A stretch of 64,000 bases of DNA from Tetragonia tetragonoides (GCA_038025085.1 CM076153.1:23163001-23227000), one strand, 5' to 3'; positions 33,184 to 45,470 are shown, counted from the stretch's first letter. Made by a program: numbers and translations. Notes: generated from the sequence alone by a model not told the origin.

Positions 33184-35059
33184 ATGGATAGTGATAGTGA
33201 CAGTGGTAGTGACAGTGGCAGTGACAGTGGCAGTGACAATGACAACTTACCTTGGGGATTTTCCCTACACTCCCGATCAGCTTCCTCGGATTATGGAAGT
33301 GCAAGTGAGGAGGATATACCAGATGAGATTGAGGATTTAGAGAATGAGATTGAGGAGGATATTGGGTATTATACCGATAACTATGAGAGTGGAATGGATG
33401 AGAGTGACGGCGATGAAAGGGAGGACGATGATGGTGGGGATGATTGCGAAGGAGAGAAGGAGAAACGTTTAGAGATCGAGGTAGTGATGAAGTTTTTTGT
33501 GTGAAGTTGCAAAAATATGCTAAGAGTATGGGGTTTGAGTTTGTGAAGTTCTCATTGAACAAAGATAAAAATGGTGATATCAAATTCAGATCATTTGCAT
33601 GTCATCGGGCGGGCAAAAGAGTTTCTAAGAGAACAAGAGATGAGAGGATAAAGCCAATTTCTAGAATGGAATGTAAAGTACGAGTGACAGCTAGTAGTAA
33701 AGAAGATGGTATATGGATGTTGCTCAGCGTGAAATTGGAACACAATCATGAATTGGATCCTTCTTTATCTAGACATATTTCTGCACATAGGATTTTGTTG
33801 GCTACGGATAAGAATATGTTAGAAGGTGTTGGTATTCCTCCCTCGCAATGCATGCAAGCAACCACATCTGAGTACAGGGGGCCGGAAGATATGTCTTGTT
33901 TGGCACAAGATATGTGGAACCACTTGAGTAAGATGAGGAGGCATCAACTTAAGCCCGGTGATGCAAATTTGGTGCATCAATTGTTCTACAAAATGCAAAG
34001 AGTAGATCATGAGTTCACATATGACATAGATTCCAATAAGAAGGGAGTGATACAAAATGTGTTTTGGTTGCACCATAGATGTCGGGAGGCGTACGGGGAG
34101 TTCAATGATGTTATTTCATTTGATACCACCTATTTAATGAACAAGTACAAGATGCCCTTTGCTTCATTAGTTGGGGTGAACCACCACGACCAGTCCATCT
34201 TGTTGGGATGTGCTTAAATTTGCAATGAAACTGTACCCACTTTTGAATGGCTATTCCGAACTTGGTTGAGAGCGATGGGTGGGATAAAGCCTAAAGTCAT
34301 AATAACTGACCAGTGTAGTAGCATTGTTGCTGCTGTCAGAAATGTTTTCCCAGATGCTTCTCACAGGTTGTGCTTGTGGCACATATTGACAAAATTCCCG
34401 GATAACTGCAAATCTCATAGAAGGTATAATGAGTTATTGAGTATTTTCAAGCATACCATTTATGATACTTATCGAGTGGATGAGTTTGAGGGGCTTTGGG
34501 GTGCGATGATGGTGGAATTTAATTTGGATCACTGGGGTAAACGAGGCCATTTGTTTCGTAGTCTGTATAAAGTTAGGTCAAATTGGGCCCCTTTTTTTTG
34601 TAAAGAACCGATTTTGGGCTGGCATGTCATCTACCCAATGAAGTGAGCAAATGAATGCATATTTCAAACGTTATGTACATAGCAAGCCTGCACTTAAAAC
34701 ATTTATTGACAGATATGAGTATGCCTTAATCGATAAGGTGGAGAGGGAAAGAGGTACCGATGCAGCTTGCTCACTTGGCACTTTACCCACTAAAACCAAA
34801 CTGGACATGGAAGAACAATACAAAGGGCATATACTCATAGAACTTTTAGGAAAGTGCAAGATGAGATGATGGGAATGTTGTATTGTGAGGCTGTGTTGTT
34901 GACGGATGGAGGAGAGCGTTTTGATTATAAAGTACTTGAAGTAGAGGAGTTGGGTGGTTGTAGAACAAGGAACCATGAGTTTAGTGTCACCTTTGATGTA
35001 TCAAGTAAGGAAGTCGAATGCGTCTGCAAAATGTGGACTTGGAAATAGATTTTATGTAG
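33184..35059 (+). pseudogene. FAR1-related sequence (FRS) transcription factor, truncated pseudogene
   Basis: FRS proteins are transcription factors domesticated from Mutator-like transposases. The ATG at 33,184 starts a Ser-Asp repeat (MDSDSDSGSDSGSDSGS) and a long acidic region. After a frameshift near 33,450 comes the FAR1 zinc-finger region: YAKSMGFEFVKFSLNKD, FACHRAGKRVS, ISRMECKVRVT, LEHNHELDPSLSRHISAHR. The MULE transposase core follows: FNDVISFDTTYLMNKYKMP, LVGVNHHDQSILLGC, PKVIITDQCSSIVAAV and FPDASHRLCLWHI. A stop at 34,215 and shifts near 34,640 and 34,865 break it. The SWIM motif ECVCKMWTWK (~35,013) is cut off by the LTR starting at 35,060. An autonomous Jittery-like MULE transposase is the alternative, but no terminal inverted repeats were seen. 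Confidence 0.8.
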
Positions 35060-36618
35060 TGTAGACACCAAAAATTGTGTCTATAATAAGTCTCCGTAAA
35101 AACCCGATGATGAAAGGTTGGATTTTGCTCGAACTTGGGTTGCGAGAATAATTGCTCTGATGATTAGCCCAGTTCATTTGAATTAACCAGTGGAAGCCTT
35201 TTGTACAGGTGATCCAAACCAGTTGGACTCAATTCAATTGGAGTCCAAAACTGAGATATAGAACTCTTTGAACCCAAGGGCCCGAAAGGGAACCCAAACC
35301 CATGAGTCAACCCTTGGTCAAACAAGGGAGCTCAGTCAATCCCGCGTGGACCCCCTCGGAAAAGCCTCCTCCGCACAAAAATCGTGCCAGGCGCCTATGT
35401 AGGCACGCCGCTCCAGGTCCAAGCGGTCACGCTTGGGCTCAAGCGGTGGCCACTAGGACAAGAAGCTGTGCCGCTTGTCTTGCGGCTAAGCCGCTTGCCA
35501 AGCGGCTTGACCGCTTGGCCTGCTGGTTTGGCCGCTCGACCTAGCAGTATGGCCGCCTGGACCTTTTCTTGCGGACGGCAAATTCGAGGCCCATTCGATT
35601 TCCATGCGAAACCCTGTCAACTTTCCCTCTTCTATATAAACAAACCTTAGGGTTCAGTTGAAAATGTTGGACATTCTCTCTGAAAGGTTGGCAGTTGGGA
35701 GACTAGAAGTTGGTATTCTCTCTCTCTCATATTAAAAATTTTACTCCTTCTTTAGGATTAGCCCTAGCACCACAAAATAAACCTTCATACTTCATCAAGA
35801 GCATGAATTCAAGCAATATAACCCAATAAGTTCATTGTGAGTATCCATGTAATCCAACCTGAAGGTTTTCAATAATATTTATATTAGCTTGTTATTACTA
35901 ACGTTTTTGGTTTATGTGATATGTACATGCATGACGCGTTTTGAGCAAAAGGGCTTGTATTAAGGCTAATTAATGGATGAATAAATGATTTTTATTTTGT
36001 TATTTATTGCTTTTCTAATGAATGAATCATGCTTTGTTTGTGGATTGGTGAATGAATTATGTGTTTGTCCTCTAACTTGCAGGTTTTAGCATATTTATCG
36101 TTTTCAGCAATAAAAGCATGTAATTTGATAAATTGTTAAAAGTGGTCACAATAATAATTCTTCTTCAAACCCATTAGTTAAAACTAGGAATTTGGACAAA
36201 TTGAACCCTTGTTTGGAACCGTAGCATTATTAATTATATCGAATTGATTAGTAAAGGCCGTTGTTGTTAACGGGTGAGTTGGGTACCTAACACCTTTCTA
36301 CCTCGTACCTACGCCCCAGAATTCATTTATGAAGTCAACTTCCCAATAGGGATTGGGGTGCACAGGAGTTGAGTTGACGTCTTTCTACATTATCGACTTG
36401 ATCTCCAAGGTTTCCAAATTACCTTAAAATTTGGTGGCGACTTCCGACAATCTTAATCATGTCCTTGGTACATAAATCTCTACGTGTATACACACTAACA
36501 GATTCACAAAATTCGAACACCCAACGCGCTCTCCCAGGCTATCCGGAAACCCGATCCCCGAAAGGAGGGTCGTGGGAAGACACGCAGAAAAGAGGGGAGA
36601 AAAATACGGTAGCCTACA
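35060..36618 (+). repeat. 5' LTR of Ogre/Tat-type element
   Basis: The 1.56 kb LTR starts TGTAGACACC and ends GGTAGCCTACA, so TGTAG/CTACA are perfect inverted ends. The Ogre-type primer-binding site begins at 36,620. A TATA box (TATATAA, 35,633-35,639) divides U3 from R/U5. U3 has a GC-rich stretch (35,385-35,590) of repeated AAGCGGCTTG-like words. The five bases before it (TGTAG, 35,055-35,059) equal its first five and may be the target duplication. Confidence 0.8.
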
Positions 36619-36619
36619 G

Positions 36620-36637
36620 TGGCGACTTCACTGGGGA
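36620..36637 (+). other. Primer-binding site, Ogre/Tat type
   Basis: TGGCGACTTCACTGGGGA sits one base after the LTR and resembles the TGGCGACTCCACTGGGGA class of Ogre-like elements, usually assigned to tRNA-Arg. Confidence 0.7.
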
Positions 36638-37312
36638 CATGATTAAGAGGGTGTTCTTATTATTATCATTTTGTGACTAGTCATTCATCTATTAATTTGC
36701 ATTCATTGCATTCATGTGCATGCGCTTGCGCGACTTCTGAGCTTGTTTTTACAAGTTCGAACCAGTTTCTAGCCAATGGAGTGTGGTGAAGTGCCTTGGT
36801 GAGAATCCACTCGATTATGTTTTGCCAAGAAACATGGATGCCCCACCTCATGTACCTTCCTACGCATTCGTCCACTCGACGAGTAATATAACTAGAATGC
36901 CTCACATTGTCGCGCATCCCGCGGATTGTAGTACATTCTTGATCATGAGTACCTTTTGGCCAAAACCCTTAAGCCTACCCCATTGCATGAACTAGAACCA
37001 ATGCTTTAGGTTGAAACTCAGTCCCATGTCCATGCTAGATTTTCATAATCATGTCATATTGTGTTGTTGTGCTGTTTGCCCATATGTGAACGCAATCTTT
37101 GCGTAGTCTTTTGGTCGTCATAGAATATTAGGGTAGAACCCAATTATGATCTTTTCCTTTTTTGAGTCTAGATTTTCTCTTAATATTGAGTCTAGAATCT
37201 TTATTTTTAGGAAAAAATATCCCTGAATGGTCTATATGATGCTTGTTATCTTAGGAAAGATTTGGATGCTTTATTCTTTCCTTTTATTTAAATAGTGAGT
37301 CTAGGTCAAAAG

Positions 37313-37645
37313 ATCTCGATATCTCTCCCCCCTCATTTTAGTCAAGAGTATAATATCTTTTACGTTATTTATCCCATTTTGAGTCGAGATAATATCTCTC
37401 CCATCCCCTTTTAGTCAAGAGTATAATATCTTTTGCTTTATCCCATATTGAGTCGAGATAATATCTCTCCCCTCCCCTTTTAGTCAAGAGTATAATATCT
37501 TTTTACTTTATCCCATATTGAGTCGAGGTAATATCTCTCCCCTCCCCTTTTAGTCAAGAGTATAATATCTTTGTTTTATCCCATATTGAGTCGAGATAAT
37601 CTCTCCCCTCTCCTTCTAGTCAAGAGTATAATATCTTTTGTCTTT
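37313..37645 (+). repeat. ~69 bp tandem repeat in the retrotransposon leader
   Basis: GAGTCGAGATAATATCTCTC recurs at 37,381, 37,450, 37,520 and 37,588 (spacings 69, 70, 68), alternating with TAGTCAAGAGTATAATATCT. About 4.5 units lie between the primer-binding site and pol. Within each unit GATAATATCTC is itself nearly palindromic. Confidence 0.8.
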
Positions 37646-37913
37646 CTTCTCCCGTGCCGAGATCTTTTGACCTAAACCCATTACTTAGTCCCCAAGGGTA
37701 ACTATGTTGATAGAATATTCTAGATAGAAACTTCCCATCTTTGTTTTAAAACTTTTCTTTTGTGGAAGTTGTTAGTCTTTCCTTTTTCTATGTCTTATCT
37801 GCTGTCCAGGATTGGGAAGAAAACAGTCGGTCCGAAAAGTTAGGAACACGATCATAGTAATCAACGTCTGGTTAGGAAGCTCGTATTGGATTCTCCCCCT
37901 TCGAGCAAATCAA

Positions 37914-40575
37914 TGTCTACTTGCAAGTCTAAAGATGTTAAAGCCAATAGTAATGACTCAGTTGATATTTCAGTTTCCCCTATCAATGAAATGATTACTG
38001 ATTCTACTTACTTCTTGGATTACTTAGTAGTTAATAATTCAAAAGATGAACAAGAATTGCCCAAAGAAGTAAATAAAGCACTATTAGAGCATGAACAAAA
38101 GACTTCAATTGTGGAAGAAACAGAATTAATCAATCTTGCAAACGATCAAGAGCCGCGCCAAGTGCGCATTGGCTTATCGTTAACTCCCAAAGAGCGAGAA
38201 AGCTTTATAAATCTCTTAAAATAATACATAGACGTTTTCGCTTGGTCTTACAAAGATATGCCGGGAATAAGTCGTGAGATATCACAGCATACAATACCGC
38301 TCAATCCGGATTCAAAATCGGTAGAGCAAAAACTTCGGAGAATGAAGCTTGAGTGGACACTGAAAATCAAAGAAGAGGTGCAAAAAAAGCTCGCATCAGG
38401 TTTTATTAAGGTTTCCCAATATCCAGAGTGGGTTGCTAACATAGTGCCCAATCCAAAGAAGGATGGCAAAGTAAGGATGTGCGTTGACTTTAGAGATCTA
38501 AACAAGGCAAGTCCAAAGGAGGACTTTCCCTTGTCACATATAGACGTACTGGTGGATAATACTGCAGGACATGCCCTATTATCATTCATGGATCGCTATG
38601 CAGGGTATAACCAAATACAAATGGCCGAAGAAGATATGGAGAAAACCACTTTCATTACCCAATGGGGGACATATTGCGACACCGTCATGCCTTTCGCGTT
38701 GAAGAAGGCAGGAGCAACATACCAAAGAACCGCAACTTCCCTTCTGCATGACATGATGCACAAGGAAGCAGAGGTGTATGTGGACGATATGATCATCAAA
38801 TCTAAGGAGAGAGAAGGGCATATACCCTCTCTAAAGAAATTCTTTGACAGGCTTCGGAATTACAATATGAGATTGAATCCTCTAAAGCGCGCATTTGGAG
38901 TAACTTCCGCAAGCTCTTAGGATTCGTCATAAGCACAAGAGGCATTGAAATTGATCTTACCGAAATCAAAGCTATAAGGGATATGCCATCTCCCAAAAAT
39001 ATAAAGGAGATAAGAGGATTCCTAGGACGACTCCAATATATAAGTCGATTCATATCCAAATTGACTATTACATGCGAGCCCATCTTCAAGAAGCTCAAAA
39101 AGGACACTAAATCTACCTGGGATGATCAGTGCCAACAAGCATTCGACAATATTAAGAAATACTTAGCTAATCCACCCGTTTTGGTTCCGCCAATTTCGGG
39201 AAAATCACTTATGCTATACCTAGCAGTCACAAAAACCGCCATGGGTGCTATGTTGGCCCATAAGGTGGAGAATGATGAAAAGGCAATATATTACCTTAGC
39301 AAGAAATTCCTAGAATACGAAAAACGCCACTCCACCCTAGAGAAAAAGTGTCTCGCATTGGTCACTGCAACAAAGAAACTTCGACACTACATGCTACAAT
39401 ATTCCATCCATATAAAGTCGAGGATGAACTTGTTAAAGTACTTGTTCGAAAAGCCCATTCTTAGTGGAAGCAGAGTAAGATGGACTACCATGCTTTCAGA
39501 TTTCGATCTAACTTTTGAACACCAAAAGGCGATCAAAGAACATGCCATTTCTGAACATCTCGCTGAAAACCCAGTTACTAGTTAATAATGAGTGTCGAGG
39601 AGAACACTTGGAAATTATACTTTGACGGAGCATCAAACCAAAAAGGTTATTGCGTAGCAGTATTATTAGTTAGCCCCGAAGGCGCACATACTCACATAGC
39701 CGTCAAGTTAGACCACGAGGTAACCAACAATGGTGCCGAATTTGAAGCATGCATCATCGGTTTAGAAGCGGCAATAGAGCTACAAATTAAGGATCTAAAG
39801 GTATATGGAGATTCAACTCTCATTTTAAACAAAGTCTCCAAAAGATGGAAAGTGAAAAGCGAATCCTTGTCACCTTACCAGGAATATCTTGAAAATATAG
39901 CCAAATATTTCACTTATGTCCGTTTCACATACCTTCCTAGAGATGACAACCAGTTCGCGGATGCCTTAGAAAAAATGGCTTCCCTGATAAACATCCCAGA
40001 TGATGTAATCTCCATGCCCATTCACATTCAAAGGCGCACTGAGCCCGCATTTTGTAATGCACTCGAAGTATGCCTCAATGAGGAAGAAGAAGTGGAATAG
40101 TTTACCAACATTCTCAATTTACTCGCAAAAGGCGTTTACCCTCCGCAATCCACGCCTAGGGCACAAAGAGCTTTAAGAAGACTAGTCGCACAATACATAC
40201 ATGTGCAAGGCAAACTTTATAAAGAGACACCACAAGGTTTAAGTCTTCTATTCTTAAAGGAACGCGAGGTCATCAAAGTCATGAGCGATATACATAATGG
40301 CGTATGTGGTCCCCATATGAATGGACTCACCTTGGTCAAGAAAATCCTAAGGCAAGGATACTATTAGACTATGATGGAAAAGGATTGCATCGAATACGTG
40401 AGAAAGTGCACACGCTGCCAATTCCACACTAATTTACAACATAGACCTCCTACTCCTCTACATACATTCACTTCACCGTGGCCCTTCTCTGCATGGGGTA
40501 TTGACATCATTGGAAAAATCACCCCTACAGGAAAAGGAGGCCATGAATACATACTAGTCGCAATAGAGATTTTCT
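37914..40575 (+). pseudogene. Ogre/Tat pol: RT, RNase H, archaeal-type RNase H, partial integrase
   Basis: The linker before RT ends at a stop at 38,222. RT follows from 38,258: MPGISREISQHTIPLNPD, GKVRMCVDFRDLNKASPK, DNTAGHALLSFMDRYAGYN and the catalytic EVYVDDMIIKSKEREGH (~38,775). A frameshift near 38,918 precedes IRGFLGRLQYISRFISKL. RNase H 1 (39,190-39,585) has LSKKFLEYEKRHSTLEKKC. After a double stop, RNase H 2 (39,588-40,100) begins WKLYFDGASNQKG, with NGAEFEACIIGLEAAIEL and VYGDSTLIL. Integrase shows its HHCC site (HNGVCGPHMNG, CTRCQ) and FSAWGIDIIGKI, then breaks after YILVAI. Confidence 0.85.
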
Positions 40576-40640
40576 TCCTAGACCATTTTTAAACCTATTG
40601 TGATGATCATTTAGCCATTTTAAGGCTTGAGATGAGCTAG

Positions 40641-41560
40641 TCAATTGTTAAGACGAACTAGTTCTTCTTGAACCTTATCCAACTTGCCTTTATAGTCCTT
40701 AGTTTTTTCAAGTTTTTTTTCCAAGTTAATCCTAAGAATTTCACATTCAGATATTAACTCATCTAGGCCAGTTTCATCACGCACATATATAGGTTTTAAA
40801 CCCTCGGTGGTTTTCTTAGATAGATCAGTCTCAAGAGATAAACATTTACTTTCAAGGGTGGACATTGTTCCCTCCATTTTGCATATTGTTTCTTTAAGAT
40901 CTTGATTTTCCTTTTTCAAGGTTTTTAACATTTTCTCGTAATTTATTTTGATCTCTAAAAGTTCACTTATATCCTCCTTTGAATCATTGTAAGCATGCAA
41001 AATGTTATCGTTTTCAATATTTAGATCTTCATACTAATTCATCATAGAAAGTACCATCTTAAGCAATTTATCTCTAGACCAAGAAGCAATTTGACTTTTG
41101 ATTTCAAGAATACCTACCTCTGCTTCTTCATCTTTATAAGAGATGTCTGTTCTGGCCATAGTGCATAGATCCTCCACATCATTCTCTGATCCTCCTCGTT
41201 GTCTGACAAGCTAGCGAGTATGTTCACATATCTTGCTTCTCTATTGGTGAACCTCTCTGGCTTTCTGGAGGAGGATGGACGATGTTCTGTCTGCATGTTC
41301 TCAGTTGGCTCAGGACACTCATTCTTGAAATGACCAAGTCTTGAGCACTTATGACACCTGACCTTGGACTTGTCAAAGTTTTCACTTTTTCTTGAATTTG
41401 CCACACCTTGAGTAAAGCTTCCTCTGTTACTATAGAAGTGAGCAAACTTCCTGGCAACAAGACTTATCTCATCTTCGTTTAGGTTTAGGTCATCTTCAGG
41501 AATCTCATTCACTTGGAAAGCAATCTCCTTTTCTCTCTTGGGGAGTGCCTAAGTTACTCT
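40641..41560 (-). pseudogene. Sirevirus gag C-terminal region
   Basis: The minus-strand frame at 41,114-41,560 has EIPEDDLNLNEDEISLVARK and a complete CCHC knuckle, CHKCSRLGHFKNEC (~41,345), which would bind element RNA. A second frame (40,641-41,000) is a heptad-like coiled coil (LLEIKINYEKMLKTLKKEN, LESKCLSLETDLSKK), the extended gag C-terminus typical of Sireviruses. A frameshift between 41,000 and 41,114 separates them. Confidence 0.7.
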
Positions 41561-41561
41561 A

Positions 41562-41577
41562 GGGGGGGGGGGGGGGG
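41562..41577. repeat. 16-nt G homopolymer
   Basis: Sixteen consecutive G within CTCTA(G)16AGAGGGTG, at the junction between LTR-like and gag sequence. Assembly or sequencing length error is likely at such a run. Confidence 0.9.
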
Positions 41578-42993
41578 AGAGGGTGAATAGAGTGACTCCA
41601 ATTTCTCGCGTTTTTATGACTTGAGAACAATGTAGGGAATAGCGTTATGAACGTTGTTCCTACGCAGTGAACTGAACAGAAAGTAAAAGACTGAATGTAT
41701 ATAACACAAGGCTTTGTTCACGTGGAAAACCTCCTAGTCTCAATAAGAGTAAAAAATCACGACGCAGTTACTTGGAATTTTGTCACACTACTTCTCTTAT
41801 ACCCAGAGCCAAAACAGGATACGTTACTGTACCCTAAGAACACCACACACCGTTACCGATGTGTTGCCAATCTCTACAAGTCACACACCGACCTGAGAGA
41901 AACTCTACGCTTGTTACTAAGGTAGAGCTATTACAAATTAGAAGATTTTTTGTCCTATAACACGCTTCAATACTAAGCAAAATAAGACCACAGAAAACCT
42001 ATTATGCAATGACCAATCTAAGCAAGACTCAAACTGACTAGGACAGGAAACAGGGTTCAAGGTTGTTCTTGTGAGCACAGGATGTATCTGGTTTGGACGA
42101 TTTAATACTTTGCACAAATGATTCTGATCTCAATAATACACGCAAAGCTTAACCCGACAACTGAACCTATCAGGTGCCTAATATAGGCAGACCAAGGAGC
42201 TCAGTCCAATTATATTAAAGATCTTCAGAATATAAAAGATAAGTTTTAACAAAATGATAGTTAATTAAAGATCAAAGATCTTTCCTTAACTCAACCTATG
42301 TGATAAAACCGTCTAAATACTTAAACAAAAAATCTTGGCCAGCTAGCAAGTGATTTATCAGAATATAATCTCTAAAAGAAAATTAGAAATATTCCAGAAG
42401 ATAATTCACTTACTTAAACAAAATAAACTTGGCCATTAAGTAAACTAATTTTCCAACATAAAATATTTTTAAAATAAAATACTTTTTCTGTTTAAAACAC
42501 GACTTTGCAATATTCATTATTCCAAAATAAATTATATTTTTACAGAGGAATATTTGTGTGGAGATCTAAAAAATAATACACAAATATTCATGGAAATAAT
42601 AAATACGATATAAAGCAAACTTGTCCAGATACACTGCTAGAAGGAACAGGGTCCAACTCGTTGTTCCCCTTTGGTTCCTTCAAACTTCAGTGCTGGTCAT
42701 AGAGAACAAGGTTCACAAGAATACTCTCCTGTACTCATAGACGCATGCACTCAGTCCTACAACCTTGTTCCCTTGTCATGATCAACTTAGACTCTTGTTA
42801 ACTAGTCAAGCATAGTACATAAAGAATAATGACAAATGCACTTAACTACATTACATTGTCTTCATGTCTTGTGAGGATCTAACCATCTTCATGAGCAATC
42901 ATGCTTTGAGCATTATAACTTCTTGCATCCTTAAGTAAACCGGCCATCATAGTTAGATCACACAAAGATATCATCAAAACCAGGAACCCAACA
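41562..42993 (-). repeat. Sirevirus 5' LTR, antisense
   Basis: Read on the minus strand it starts TGTTGGGTTCCTGG at 42,993 and runs ~1.4 kb to a C-run (the 16-G run at 41,562-41,577 on the plus strand) joined to gag sequence. Repeated TTGTTCC words also occur in the sense Sirevirus half. The inner LTR terminus is not preserved. Confidence 0.5.
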
Positions 42994-43059
42994 GAGGCCA
43001 AGGTAAAATCCGCAATATAATCCATCTAAAATTTTCACCGAAAATAAACCAATCTCCAC

Positions 43060-43919
43060 CAATGAGAAATTTCAATTGGGTGTGTAGAAGTTGTGGGAAA
43101 AGTCATAAAGGATATGATTGTAGGGGAACCAAACAAGGTTTTTTAAGTATGGAAATCCTAACCATCAGATAAAAGATTGTCCTCAAATGAATCCCATTAC
43201 TCGGCCAAACCTGGGGTATCAGGATCGTGGAAACGTAAATAATCAGGCTAGACAAAATATGGGAAATGCAAGAAATGGAATTAGTCCGAATCAAGGGCAA
43301 AATCGGAATCAAGTTCAAGGCGGCCGAATATATGTTATGAACCAGGAAGAAGCAAATATGGAAGGCAATGTAGTTGCTGATATATTTCTTGTCTATTCTA
43401 TTCTTGCATATATTTTCTTTGATTCAGGAGCGTCCCATTCCTTATCTCTAGTTCATTCCTTAAGAAATTAGGATCTCTATCTCCGTCAATTACCATAGAC
43501 ATTCCCATAACTATATCCAGCCAATGGAACTCTTATCTCTTGCAAAAACATATATGAAGATTGCTCCATCAACAATTACCTGCCAACCTTATCCAGTTTG
43601 ACTTGGCCGATTTTGCATCATATTAGGTATGGACTGGCTTAGGAAGTATAAAGTTAGGATTGATTGTCATGAACAAAAGATTTCTCTTGAAGGACCTCAA
43701 GGGAATAGGAACTCTCATAAAGGCATAGTAACCAAACCAGGAATACAGATAGTCTCCTGCATGAAAATGACTACCTACCTTAGAAAGGGATACCAACCAT
43801 ACTTATGTCAAGTTTTGGATACCTACTATCTTGAGGATAAACTGTTCGTAATCCCTATAGTGAATGAATATCCAGATGTATTCCCTGGTGAAATACCTAG
43901 TTTACCACCCCCGAGATAA
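43060..43919 (+). pseudogene. Chromovirus gag C-terminus and protease
   Basis: Two knuckle-like motifs appear: CRSCGKSHKGYDC (~43,088) and a degraded CFKYGNPNHQIKDC (~43,135). An asparagine-glutamine-rich linker (NARNGISPNQGQNRNQVQ) precedes the protease active site YIFFDSGASHSLSL (~43,408). A frameshift near 43,470 leads to MDWLRKYKVRIDCHEQKISL (43,629 on) and EYPDVFPGEIPSLPP just before RT. Confidence 0.75.
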
Positions 43920-43978
43920 CTTGATTTCATATAGACCTTATTCCTGGAATTGTCCCCATTTCCAAAGCACCTTATAGA

Positions 43979-45230
43979 ATGGCGGCAGCTGAAATGAAGG
44001 ATCTAAAAACACAACTCGAAGAATTGCTACAAAAACGATACATTCGGCCTAGCGTATCTCCTTGGGGTGCCCCAATACTCTTTGTGAAGAAAAAGCATGG
44101 AAGTATGAGGTTATGTATTGATTATAGGGAGTTGAACAAGATCACTATCAAGAATCGTTATCCTTTACCCAGGATAGATGACTTATTTGATCAACTAAAA
44201 GGAGCCGACGTATTCTCAAAAATTGATTTACAGTCAGGGTACCATCAGTTACGAATTGCAGAAGCAGACATACATAAGACAGCATTCCAAACCAAATATG
44301 GCCACTATGAGTTTTTGGTTATGCCATTTGGATTGACCAATGCATCATTCATGGATCTAATGATTCGATAATTCAATCCGGATTTGGATCAGTTCGTGGT
44401 TGTGTTTATTGATGATATTTTTGTTTATTCTCGAACTTGTAAAGAACACAAGGAACATCTACGGATTGAGTTACAGACTTTGAGAGACAAAAAACTATAT
44501 GCTAAACTAAGTAAATGTGAGTTCGGGATGGAAAAAGTAGCATTCTTGGGACATGTGATATCTAAGGAAGGTGTAACCGTTGACCCTTAGAAGATAAAAA
44601 CTATTATGAATTGGCCAGCGCCGAAAAATGCATTTGAGGTCAGAAGTTTCTTAGGTCTAGTAGGGTATTACAGAAGATTTCTCAAGGAATGCTCAGCCAA
44701 TGACAAATTTGATAAGACGAAACACGAATTTCAATAGACCAAAAAATGTGAGCATGCCTTCAACGAACTCAAAAAGAGATTGACCACTGCCCCTTTTTTG
44801 ACCTTGTCGTCTGGAGAAAGTGGATATGAAGTATATAGTGACGCATCCAAAGAAGGACAAGGGTGCATACTAACAAAATGGAAAGGTAATAGCATACGCC
44901 TCAAGACAATTAAAACGATATGAGGAAAACTACCCGACACAGAATTTAGAGTTAGCTGCAGTTGTGTTTGAACTGAAACTATGGACGCATTATCTATACT
45001 GGGTGTCTTGTTAAATTTTTACAGACCATAAGAGTCCTAAGTACATTTTCACACAGAAAGATTTAAATATGAGACAGAGAAGATGGTTGGAACTTCTTAA
45101 GAAATATGACTTGGATATCAACTACCATTCCGGGAAGGAAAGTCATGTAGCAGACGCTTTGAGTCATAAACCTCGAAAGACGTTAAACTCTATTCTGAAT
45201 GTACACCACGAGCAATACGAGGACTTCTAC
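43979..45230 (+). pseudogene. Chromovirus reverse transcriptase and RNase H
   Basis: RT is well preserved from 43,979: [54 protein letters not shown] and [15 protein letters not shown] near 44,369 interrupts it. The catalytic box [18 protein letters not shown] (~44,395) and [15 protein letters not shown] follow, then a TAG at 44,588. RNase H starts [20 protein letters not shown] (~44,797) and breaks repeatedly afterwards. Confidence 0.85.
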
Positions 45231-45470
45231 AGGTAAAGCATCGACGTAATAAAGAAGGAAGAGGCCTAGGGAATGTTAAATGCTATGACAACAGAACCCA
45301 ATATTTTTGAGGAGATCAAACAAAAGTAAGATTTAGACCCAAAGCTAAAAGGGATAAGAGAAGTCGTTAAGGAGGGTAGAGCAACAGACTTTAAAATCCA
45401 CGGAGATGGGAGCTTAAGAATCCTTGAAATATGGTGCGTACCAAATGATATCGATCTAAAGGAAAAGATT

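Larger units (their letters stand above)
35060..40575 (+). mobile_element. Ogre/Tat Ty3/gypsy retrotransposon, gag-less and 3'-truncated
   Basis: Contains the 5' LTR, primer-binding site, a tandem-repeat leader and pol with RT, RNase H, a second (archaeal-type) RNase H and the start of integrase. Dual RNase H and the RT sequence are marks of the Tat/Ogre lineage. Only ~1.3 kb separates the primer-binding site from the pre-RT region, so gag and protease are deleted. Integrase stops at ~40,575, where antisense Sirevirus sequence begins. No 3' LTR is in the window. Confidence 0.8.
40576..42993 (-). mobile_element. Sirevirus (copia) 5' half, antisense
   Basis: On the minus strand this reads 5' LTR (42,993 down to ~41,562), then the C-terminal half of gag down to ~40,576, where the codons for FKNGLG meet the broken Ogre integrase. 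The other half of the same kind of element, starting LLGFKNGIG, lies at 51,801 in sense orientation. Primer-binding site and N-terminal gag are missing, so the LTR-gag junction is itself a deletion. Confidence 0.65.

Noticed and set aside
33080..33583. Minus-strand His/Ser-rich 167-codon frame
   Set aside because: It is the antisense shadow of the acidic Ser-Asp repeat of the FRS pseudogene.
35302..35650. Two overlapping GC-rich plus-strand frames
   Set aside because: They lie in the U3 region of the Ogre LTR and consist of repeated AAGCGGCTTG-like words without protein features.
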